From Pulicaria dysenterica (taxonomy: Eukaryota > Streptophyta > Magnoliopsida > Asterales > Asteraceae): DNA of 64,000 nt. Shown here piece by piece: positions 56,001 to 64,000 of this stretch. Location of the stretch: assembly GCA_947179395.2 (NCBI GenBank), contig OX359290.1:93301376-93365375 (forward strand). Reading direction: 5' to 3'. A model generated the notes under the pieces. It ran no database searches. It saw only the letters and a list, made by a program, of their open reading frames with translations, and was not told the DNA's origin. The translations under genes were made by a program, and so were the position numbers. How positions within the stretch are numbered: the stretch's first letter is position 1; every line of letters begins with the position of its first letter.

Positions 56001-58732
56001 ATATCCTACGACCGAAGGGACCATACCCTACGCCCGTAGGAGTGATTCTTTAGGTACCAACGGTCGTAGGTTATGTACCTACGCCCGCAGGCTTCTTTTC
56101 CATCACCCGTAGGTGGTAAACCATGCAAAACACTTTACTACGGCCGCAGAGAATCCTGCCTACGGCCGCAGTGCCATTGACAACCTCCTACGGCCGCAGG
56201 GAATACTTCCTGCGCCCGTAGGAAACCCTGTTACAGTAAGCTTCGTCCCTGTTCTTCGACAGCGACTGTAAACACCCATTTTTTACCAACAAATCGATCA
56301 AAACTCGGTTTTAATATCTCATACATGTTACTTAGCATCATATAGAGCTTAGGAAACCATTTGACACCAAAGAACAACATCAAAACACCACACAAATCAC
56401 CAAAATGGTGAATCTCTCTCAAGAACACAAAACTTGATTTTAAATTAAGAAAACTTACAAATCAATGGAAGAGCAGCAATTGGAACTCGAATTTGATATT
56501 GAAATCACAAACAACTTTCCTTCTATGATCTATTCTTCCAAAATTTAGCAAGAGTTTGTGGTGTGTGAGTGTAACCGAGAGAGTGTGTGTGTTTAGTGTG
56601 TGTGTACCGTGTTTTGAGTTAACTCAGGGGATAAGGAAGAAGGAAACCGACCCTTGTGGTCTAATTAAATCAAACGAGGTATTTTGTTCCCCTTTTCAAC
56701 TTACAACTTATCCCACACTTACCCGTTTTACCTAACGGGGATATATTTGGAACCCTTGTCTAAAACCTGTTACTAACATACCAATTTTACCTATTATCAT
56801 AACTATTTTATATAACACATTTTTATCACGTACAATTAACAAACAACACATTTAGCAACAAAATACATTGATTAAAATCAATGTACAAGTGTATAAGCAC
56901 ACAGTACAACCTGGTACAACTAGGCCCTAATTTAGGATGTTACATGTATTGGGTGACTCGATAACCCTGGATGTTGCGAAACTGGATGGAGCCGGTGTGT
57001 TGGTGCCACCTACGGTTTGACGTTATTATGGTATTGTGTAGCTGTAGATGCCCTAGGTTGTTTTGTCTTGATGTTCTGTATTGTGTTGTTGGTATTGTGA
57101 GTTTCGTTGCCGCTTCCCACGATGACGTTTAGGTGCGGGTCTGGTACTAAAGTAATGTTGTGTTCGTTTGACGAGAATGTAAGGATATTAACATGTGTTG
57201 AGAGTTGTAGTTCAAAAAAAAAGAAATTTACTAAATATACTTGAATTATTATCGTTATATATTGGGATCTAATTAACTTAACATAAACTTTTGTATATAG
57301 TGAAGTATGTTGATAATCTTTTTTATTAATATATGGATGGATGCGTATTTTATCTTTCAATCAATTTAAAATTAATAAGTTTATAATTACTTTTATTTAG
57401 TATTTTTACTTACAAATAATATTATACGCGTAACATATAAAATATCACTCACCATGAGCTCACTCTGCAAAGCACGGGTAATAAACTAGTTACTATCACT
57501 ACAAAAAAATGTCATTTCTCCACGTTTCATAAATAGCGTGCAAAAATTCTAGAATTTATCATCCTTATAATTGTGAATATTAGTTTAAATATAGATATTG
57601 TTAGACAAATAAAAAACTTCACATTTGTAAATGTGTAGAATTGTAGATTTGATTTTAAAAGTGCACACTTTTAAATGTGTAAGTTTATTAATAAATGGAG
57701 AATTAAAGAAATGAACACTTAAAGGCATGGACTTTTGTAAATTTAGAACTATTTTCAAAAATTTCACGCTTAGTAATGTAAATTTTTTGATAATTTATCC
57801 ACAATAATAAATGTGATTTCTTACTATAATTTTCACACTTTAAAATATAGATATTTGATAGAAATTTGTAACACTTGTTTTCTCCACGTTTGATTAGAAT
57901 TTTCCACACTTTTAAATGTATTTATAATGCTAAAAACACGTGGATAATCAATATTTTTTTGTATCTAAAATACATACAATAGCAGTAAATTAAAAGTTTG
58001 ATACACACGATAAAAACTTTTAAAGTTCGATATAAACAATAGCAAAATGTGACAAGTTGAAATACATTTTAGTGAAAAAAAAAAAAAAAAAAAAAAGAAA
58101 CCCTTTTATATATGGACTTAATTAATTAATTTGAGTGCAAGTAATTAAATTAAACAGGAGGATGTGCAAGTAGGACCATGGGGAGGTTCTGGAAATTACG
58201 AATTTACATTCAAACCAGACGGTACCATCATCAAAATCTACGTACGAAGTGGCTCATGCATCGATTCAATCAAGTTTGGGTACATACCCTACGGTTCTCA
58301 TGAGGAACGTCAATCTCCAAAGTATGGTGGTGAAGGCGGTCATCGTTCTCAAGAGGTATATATATATTTTGACGAACGTCGTCAATCGAGCATATATATA
58401 TTTATTTCATGCATATTTGTGTTACTAAATATATGTATATATATATAAACTAATTATGGTCTTATTTCAAATACATATATACATATATATAGATGTATAT
58501 CCAGCGGGATGAGGAGATCATTGAATTGAGCGGAACAGTCGGAAATTTCGCTGGCTATAAGGTGATCACTTCGTTGTGTTTCAAGACAAACAAGAAAAGC
58601 TGTGTTTTTGGTAGCCCGAGTTGTGAAAAATTCTCACTGCCTGTGAAAGCAAACACGGCTAGGTTTGTTGGCTTCCATGGGAAATGTGGAAGCTATCTTG
58701 ACGCAATTGGTGCCATCCTTGTGCCCAAGTGA
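50078..58732 (+). CDS. Jacalin-related lectin 2, first intron 8 kb with nested transposons
   Basis: Exons 50078-50089 (MGVT), 58158-58355 and 58493-58732, 149 residues, all borders GT/AG. It is three residues shorter than lectin 1 (GGSGNYEF, missing NSG in the first loop). It keeps VQVGPWGG, YKVITSLCFKTNKK and the sugar-binding GSYLD (residues 136-140). The reading frame has no stop, so the coding sequence is under constraint or young. Intron 1 (50090-58157) holds a Helitron, a LINE, a solo LTR, CACTA and MULE remnants; whether transcripts still splice across this intron is unknown. The promoter region and TATA box are conserved with lectin 1. Confidence 0.82.
51173..53136 (+). pseudogene. 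LINE ORF2 remnant: end of reverse transcriptase, zinc finger, RNase H
   Basis: The frame starts with CSYLGLPIGG and RLEVWKTRFLSKAGKITLIK (thumb and post-RT region of plant LINEs). It continues through KYGGLGIGDLRLKNQALLSK and FWNDRWC to the zf-RVT zinc finger CPFCSQENESTVHLLLQC. An RNase H domain follows, with its acidic residues visible in LYSDGS, AEMEAL, LYTDSR and READALAKKG. In-frame stops at 51295-51297, 51536-51538 and 51950-51952 and a frameshift near 52795 (inside RNase H) show it is dead. The catalytic part of the reverse transcriptase and the endonuclease are lost by 5' truncation. Confidence 0.9.
53137..54757 (+). other. LINE 3' untranslated region, G/T-rich
   Basis: Long non-coding tail of the LINE with many GGGT and TGTG words; it continues at 56950-57227 after the LTR. 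Short open frames here overlap on both strands and carry no recognisable domain. Confidence 0.6.
54763..56944 (-). mobile_element. Solo LTR, 2182 bp, with 5-bp target duplication, inside the LINE
   Basis: TGTAACGCCG ... GGATGTTACA flanked by TGTAT on both sides (54758-54762 and 56945-56949). Read in reverse it aligns with the LTR at 36856-39033: AACGGGGATAT and AAGGGGAACAAAATACC fall at the same places and the length is the same. It belongs to a related but distinct subfamily. A solo LTR with an intact duplication implies loss of the internal region by LTR-LTR recombination. Confidence 0.92.
55895..56222 (-). repeat. Array of ~13 short palindromes, core ACGGCCGT, inside the solo LTR
   Basis: About 13 motifs close to CCTACGGCCGTAGG (variants CTACGCCCGTAG, CTACGTCCGTAG), spaced 8-40 bp with unrelated spacers. 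Measured from the LTR start in reverse, the array occupies about 722-1049 bp, the same place as the GCGATCGC array (707-1063) of the other LTR, but with a different core. Confidence 0.88.
57497..57963. mobile_element. CACTA element in lectin 2 intron, right terminus clipped
   Basis: Same element as 34872-35337, beginning CACTACAAAAAAAT. The right end reads TTTTTTTGTA and then jumps into unrelated sequence: the final GTG, the following ~90 bp and the left part of the MULE MITE are deleted compared with lectin 1. Confidence 0.8.
57970..58106. mobile_element. Right part of the MULE-type MITE with poly(A) expansion
   Basis: Matches 35590-35710. A run of about 22 A residues replaces part of the terminal TGAACTAAACCC. 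The left arm is gone. Confidence 0.7.
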
Positions 58733-59073
58733 TGGATAAGTACATGTATGTGGTGCATGTTACAGCAGCTAACTAGCTAGGTGTATACTTACTATACATG
58801 ATTAGCTCTTAAATCTGTATGGTATTGAATAAGAGGCTTTAGCATATTTGAAGTCCATATAAAATAATATTGTAATTTACAATAAACCACATGTACACCC
58901 TAGTTAGCTGTGTGTTGTACTTATTTACATCATGTACTTTACTTATTTACCCCTATTAATAGTTATTAACAGTGTTAAAAATAGTTCTCGTACGAAAAAC
59001 AATTCTCGGTTGAACTTTTGCCTGAATTAGCTCAATACCGAATAAAAATGTTTTCTTTAATAATGCGTGTGTG
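58733..59073. other. Lectin 2 3' flank with a Harbinger-family right arm (58953-59023)
   Basis: Conserved with the 3' flank of lectin 1. GTTCTCGTACGAAAAACAAT and TCTCGGTTGAACTTTTGCC are the right arm of the MITE A family. Confidence 0.55.
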
Positions 59074-59201
59074 GAAAGTTTACAAATCTTGGACTTGATT
59101 AAATTATATCAATAACCAATAAAAATGACACCTCATTAATGACGGTTACAAATGGTACTCAAAGTACTCGTAATAAAACGGCTCTTATATAAACTTCCCC
59201 C
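59074..59201. mobile_element. Harbinger-like MITE without LTR (empty site), left arm shortened
   Basis: GGAAAGTTTACAAATCTTGG joins directly to TTGATTAAATTATATC and the intact right arm ending ATATAAACTTCCCC. Compared with 36792-39132 the LTR is absent and about 35 bp of the left arm are deleted. This provides the pre-insertion sequence for the LTR. Confidence 0.75.
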
Positions 59202-60880
59202 TGTGTCTATTTATTATCTGTTTTTAAAGAAAAAACAAATTTTAATTACAGCCATTGATATGAATCTAATGGTTAAGATTGTTTCCTTGGGTTTTTTAAA
59301 TAAACTTAGTTCTTATCCCTGCTACTTATATTTGAGCATATAGAATCATGCCAAAGGGATTTGGTTGTCCCCTTGTGTAGTTGTGAATTTTTTAAAAAAA
59401 CAAAAGAGTTGCAAAAGTCTAATGAGCCAACTCAGCCCGTTGCAACAATTGACGATTGGAGCTAATTCACTCTCCATTGGTTGTGTTGGGAAAAAAAAAA
59501 TATTAAACGGATCAACCCAACCTGTTTAAGATATTGTTTCTTGGTTGCTCTGAATAGCGATTGGTGTGTTTTAATTTGCTGTCATTGATTTATAACTACC
59601 TGATGAACAAAGTCTAGGAGGGAGGATGCATAACTCTCATACCCGCATGATTGAGCTCAACTCCACCAAGGCATGTGCCTTTGACTTTTGGGTTGACTTT
59701 CCAAGACTTCAGTTTCTGCTTTTCTTTTTATACTCACCGTCTCCTTTATAAGAAAATTTAGTTAACTGGACATAATAATGGAAAAAAAGAATGTGCATGG
59801 CAAGCCTAACCCCTTTTATAGTACAAGTAACCATGTGGACCACTTGGCCCATTTGCCAACTTGGTTATGAAACCCTTAAATAACTGGCTTTCTTGGTTAT
59901 TAAGACTTCTTCACTACACTTTCTCTTAGACTTGTGTTTCTTTGTTGTGCAAATCCCAAAGAAACAACTACAATTGGCATCGGTATACCTATTGCAGATG
60001 ATTTTGTTTCGAGAAGCAATGAAAAGCCCGTAGTGACACGTCCTAGGAAGGCACTCGGCAGCATGCACATTAGAGACCACTTTATCAATATGGCATCAAC
60101 CTAAGAGAAAATCCTGGGTGGCATCCTTTCATTGATTCCCCCTGAAATTGGATGCCTGAGGTGACACCCCATTCCCTTCGTCTGTGGTGTTCCTTCGTCT
60201 TCTTCCACTTCCGTTTGTTGCCTATATGAAATCATTAATGTGTCAAATACAATTATAGAATTTAGTTTTCCCTCTTTTTTGTTTATTGATTTTCTTAATA
60301 ATGGCTTCACAGATGATGTTTAATGCTGTTCAACCAAACAAAGATGAGTGGATTTCAATTAGGGATGGCTAGGGGGATGATGCAGAAATGGTCACAGGTA
60401 TACCGGTTAGGCCGTGTACATTAAACAGGGAACACTCTCTGTTTACCCTAATACCTTGTTATGTTATCATACAATACCAAACATGATTTAAAAATTTGGG
60501 CTGTCATTAAACAAATTTTTAGATTTAAAATTCTACGTTACAAATGAACAAGTGAGAAGATAAGAACACCAAATTGCTAAACAAGTACAGACTTTTACTA
60601 GTGAAAGCCCTACACCTTGTCAAGATTTAAACATGTTATGAACTTATGATAATTTACTTGAGAATCCCAATAACCCTTGGCAAATAAAAGAGTCTCACAA
60701 AAATCAACAAAAAGAATATTCAGAAAATTTCAAATAAATACCGAAGAAGTTTTAGTAAAATAAGCTGTGTGTTCTAACAATCAATACAAAGAGATTTGGT
60801 TTTAAGCTCCATAATATCTGACCTTGGTATGTCAAAATGTGAAACAGTTTTTGAGACAAAGTAACCAGCTTTCTCCAAGT
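59202..60880. other. ORC5 copy 3 downstream DNA, no gene recognised
   Basis: Homologous to 21196-22920 but more divergent. It lacks the ~360-bp block at 21461-21819 and has extra pieces at about 59578-59690, 59860-59950 and 60540-60670. Confidence 0.6.
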
Positions 60881-60883
60881 ATG

Positions 60884-63821
60884 CTATCTTCTGTACAAAT
60901 ACTTTGAAAGTGGAAACTTCAGGCTCCTTGCCACCTGCACAACAAACAAAAAGAATTAAAATTAAGATAACACAACCACAATAAATAAGTTTATAAAAAT
61001 TCACATATGTAAGTTTGAGAATATCACTTTTAAAGCTAATTCCTCGCTAACTGTAGACCGATATCGAGTTGATCCCTCTAGTGGACAACTTCCACCTTTG
61101 GTTATAAAATTGGCACTACAAAGGCTTGATACTTGCAATAGAATGTCAGACATAAGACTGTTTTCCCTGCCTAAATCTATTTCTTGTTGTGAATCTTCGT
61201 CTTCTTCAAGTGAATATTCTGAACCTGATGTGATACACTGGAAAATAGCTAACAACCTCTCTAATGGAAATGTTCCAGGGCCTTTCATGAACAGTTCTTG
61301 TTCTGAAGCTTCCTTCAGATCCCTTGATTTTTCTGAGCTCCTATAAAAGGAAAGAGTAGTAACGAATTCAGCCACATAAACAGATAAAAGAAAAACAAGT
61401 AAACAGTATGTGGTAGTAAAATTACGGGTGTGAATGTTCCAGTGATTTGTTGTGGACTGTAACTGAATTTAAAGAAACAGTGCGGTAAATTTGGAATCAT
61501 TTTTCTCAGTTAATTCAGTCACTGTTTGGTATATTCCTTTTATGCTAAAGTTAAACAGATCTCATAGTTCAAGTTCTACAGTATCATTATTTATTTATTC
61601 TGAAGTACATAAGCCTAATCCATGTTTTTCAAGGGGCATATGTTATTCCCACGGGAAGTGATATATAGGTTCAACTCTTGTTATGCGAAAAAATGACATA
61701 CGGTTACCATCCTAAACTTGAAACTTCATGTTTTTTCATGACGTATAAATGTTTATTGTTACCGTTCGAAAGGTAATTTGTTAATTTACCACAATCCGTT
61801 GCATTTCCATTTCATGGGTCCTATTTGGCTATTTCTAAAATGTGGGAAAAAGTATATAATGAGTTATGACTTATGATATCACACTACTTCATATTTAGGA
61901 ACTTATCAAAAAGCTTACTTTCTCTTCTTCTTTTGATTAGCAGAACCTCCAGTTGAATCGAAGAATGATGCATCAAGGGTAGCAGGATTTCTAGAAGCCA
62001 GAAATGCAGAGATGAGAAGATATTTTGCAGAAGTAGACATATGGAAGTCGATCCCATCCGTAGAATCAGATCCTAATTTCTTTAAACTGCTCTTTCTTTT
62101 CAGATTTTCCTTCCCTCCACCTTCAATGAATGGTTGAGATGCGACTCTGAATATCTCATTTAAAGCAGGAGCAATATGAGGTTGAAGACAACTAAACAGT
62201 CTTCTTTTTGTTTCTTCATTGGGGATAACGTTCAAATCATCTAAAGGTTCGCAGTATTTCTTAAATAGTGGTGATAAACCAGTCTTCAACTCATCAAGTC
62301 TTCTTGTTACTCTACAGAAAGACGTCAACACCACACTGCGTATTGCAAGACCAATGATTTTAATTTTTACTTTTTTGAAGGAAAAAAAGCTACTAGTAAT
62401 CACATGTAGCATCCTCAAATTCAAACAAAAAGATATGATTCAACCTAAGCTGTTTGACATAATAATATCACATTTTAAAATACTTCAGGGTGTTTGGATG
62501 AGCCTTTCAAAAGTAATTGTGCCAACTCCCAAGTGGAATTAAAATAAAAAGATAATCAATTGCTTATATTTAAGAAAATGTAGGAAGCTTTACGTTATCA
62601 CTATAATCAGTTTCATTACAGCAAAAACTTTTACATGCTACACTGATCTATCATATCCATAATCATTTTTATCAGAGTGCTCAAACTTGATTATTGCGAC
62701 CATATTTAAGCACACATCCAAACACCCTCTTATATATTTGGTAATTGAGAAGGAATACCTAAACCGCATCAAATTGTAAACTACCTTTAAAATGTGCAAC
62801 TAGAAAGGAGTTTGGTGCAAATGTCATTGGAAAGAATCCATAGTAAGTTCTAGAATTCATAGTTTGGCATTCAAATATGATACATTGTCACCTATCATGA
62901 AATATAGCATAAAGGAGAACAGTATTACATATTACATATAAGGAACTATATCACTTACTCAAGAAAAGCTGACTGGAGTTTTGTGTTTGATTGGTTTCTC
63001 ATGAAAATTTGTCTGAGATCCTCTTCTGTATAATCAGGGAAATAAACAGATATGGGATCGATGAAACCAGTATCTGAATGGTAGGTATCAAGCGAGGAGC
63101 TACTAATAAAAATGAAACCCACATCAGGAACCTTTAAAATATCATGAAGTTTAAACAGAAGAGGCAATATGGTAGCACTCTTATCCCAATCTTTAACAAC
63201 CTCTAAACTATCAAAAATTAAGTAAACCATGCTTCCATTGGCTCCTGCTCCCATCTTTGAGCTAGAAGATTTTCTCATATTCCCCTTCAAAACATCTACA
63301 ACACACTTCAATGCTTCCTTCAAAAGATTAACAAAATCAGCCTGCTTTTCACACTTCTTGGCACTCGAATACCCATTAGTTTCACTTTTTCTATAAAGCA
63401 ATAGCTGGTTGAGAATATTTTCAAACAGTTGGCGGGCATTGTAACAAGTTCTACAACTCGAGTAGACAAATGGCCGATTTAAGTGGCGGAAAACCTGAAG
63501 AATAGTACTCGTTTTACCGGTTGATACGCCACCATACACAAATAACGGAGAATCCACCGGACCTAATAGGCGTAAAATTTCAAGGATTTGATTTCGTCTA
63601 CCGGGTAGACTAGAAATCAAACCGTCAAAAGTTAGGGGTTCTTCTTCTCCAAAGACGAGATCTTGAAGAGTAAGAGATGGTCGATTGATAGTTTTTCTAG
63701 GGCTTTCGATCGCATTTAGGGAGCCAGATGATAATCTTGTTGTTCTTCTTGAGACCTGTGGATTTTCGTCCTTGTTCATTCTTTGTGGATTTTCTTCTTT
63801 GCTCATTCGTTTTGTCTTCAC
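60884..63821 (-). CDS. ORC5: ORC5, origin recognition complex subunit 5 (intact copy)
   Basis: Four exons: 63821-62959, 62335-61919, 61340-61028 and 60934-60884 (863 + 417 + 313 + 51 nt), all with GT/AG borders, giving 547 residues, close to the size I expect for plant ORC5. The N-terminal AAA+ ATPase has Walker A GGVSTGKT (97-104) and Walker B LIFDSLE (D204). Exon 1 ends SAFL and joins exon 2 as SAFLD then VVLTSFCRVTRRLDELKTG. It continues through KYCEPLDDL and LQPHIAPALNEIFRVASQPF, the ORC5 C-terminal domain with the KRKSS-containing linker, TSAKYLLISAFLASRNP, and ends ALK then VARSLKFPLSKYLYRR. ORC5 is a core subunit of the hetero-hexamer that binds replication origins and loads the MCM helicase with CDC6 and CDT1. 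Unlike the two pseudogene copies, exon 2 is full length. It differs from copy 1 at E18D, V38I, L47R and R53Q near the N-terminus. Its upstream E2F-like site carries a C-to-T change. Confidence 0.93.
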
Positions 63822-63926
63822 ATAAACAAGTTTGCAAAGCTGAATCGAGTGAGAATACGTTCACATAAACAAAAAGATTTGGTTAGTTGACACAATGGGA
63901 AAGCATGTGGAGATTCCTGACGAAGA

Positions 63927-63965
63927 AAACCCTAATCAAGATCGTTGGGATGAGAATTTTCCTGC
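63927..63965. promoter_or_regulatory. ORC5 copy 3 promoter: telo-box kept, E2F-like site altered
   Basis: AAACCCTAA at 63927-63935 is intact. The following site reads TTTCCTGC (63958-63965) instead of TTTCCCGC, losing the CG core of the E2F consensus TTTSSCGC. Position and spacing are the same as in copies 1 and 2. Confidence 0.65.
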
Positions 63966-64000
63966 CAATTCTTATAAAAATGAACTTTGGCCTAATTTGC

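Larger units (their letters stand above)
51173..57227 (+). mobile_element. 5'-truncated LINE (L1-type non-LTR retrotransposon) with 13-bp target duplication
   Basis: Flanked by TTACTAAATATAC at 51160-51172 and 57228-57240. The undisturbed site in lectin 1 (about 34600) has this word once. It ends in a short A-rich tail (AAAAAAAAAGAAA). After removing the solo LTR the element is about 3.87 kb and begins inside the reverse transcriptase, so the 5' part is missing. A ~40-bp word, TGGTGCCACCTGCGGTCTGA and following, occurs at 54722 and again at about 57001. Confidence 0.92.
50172..57489. mobile_element. Non-autonomous Helitron in lectin 2 intron, split by a LINE
   Basis: Starts TCTATAACTAAAAGAGAATA after host A and ends GCACGGGTAATAAACTAG before host T, the expected 5'-TC...CTAG-3' structure inserted between A and T. 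Removing the LINE and its target duplication leaves about 1.25 kb, AT-rich and non-coding. It is present in both lectin genes, so it predates the duplication. Confidence 0.7.

Noticed and set aside
1..64000. CRISPR array, bacterial operon or phage system
   Set aside because: Introns, plant transposons and plant-type promoters show a nuclear plant genome; the spaced palindrome arrays lie inside LTRs and have neither constant repeat length nor cas genes.

Overview
This window is nuclear DNA from a flowering plant. It contains spliced genes with plant-type introns, plant-specific protein families and a dense mix of plant transposons. A eudicot, perhaps a daisy-family species, is my guess from the jacalin-type lectin and the repeat style; nothing here proves the species. 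Most of the 64 kb is repeats. The only genes that read cleanly are an HMGA-type AT-hook protein (3130-4198, +), two jacalin-related lectins (33658-36442 and 50078-58732, both +) and one intact ORC5 gene (60884-63821, -).

Layout. 1-3.1 kb: AT-rich, no gene seen. 3.1-4.2 kb: HMGA gene. 4.2-19.3 kb: repeats only, comprising three short hAT-like elements or relatives, a ~180-bp tandem array (8.5-10.1 kb), a chain of PIF/Harbinger-like non-autonomous elements each sitting in (TA)n (10.3-13.7 kb), a MULE transposase fragment (15-16 kb) and a decayed second copy of the 6-10 kb segment (16.4-18.8 kb). 19.35-64 kb: a tandemly duplicated block with the order [LTR part - ORC5 - PIF/Harbinger element - jacalin lectin] twice, followed by a third ORC5. 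ORC5 copies 1 (22923-25884) and 2 (40863-43817) share a 1-nt deletion and are pseudogenes. Copy 3 is open through all four exons (547 codons).

Transposon history is unusually readable because the duplicated copies serve as empty-site controls. A ~2.18-kb solo LTR sits inside a small Harbinger-like element downstream of lectin 1 and is absent from the equivalent site by ORC5 copy 3. Lectin 2 has an 8-kb first intron holding a non-autonomous Helitron, interrupted by a 5'-truncated LINE with a 13-bp target duplication, itself interrupted by a solo LTR with a 5-bp target duplication.

Main points for a second look: (a) patchwork similarity among the three ORC5 copies, suggesting gene conversion; (b) loss of the E2F-like site upstream of the only intact ORC5; (c) two LTR subfamilies carrying an array of ~13-14 short palindromes at the same LTR position but with a different palindrome core; (d) a Harbinger family and many small derivatives all embedded in (TA)n microsatellites. 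All comparisons were done by eye; no alignment or database search was run.
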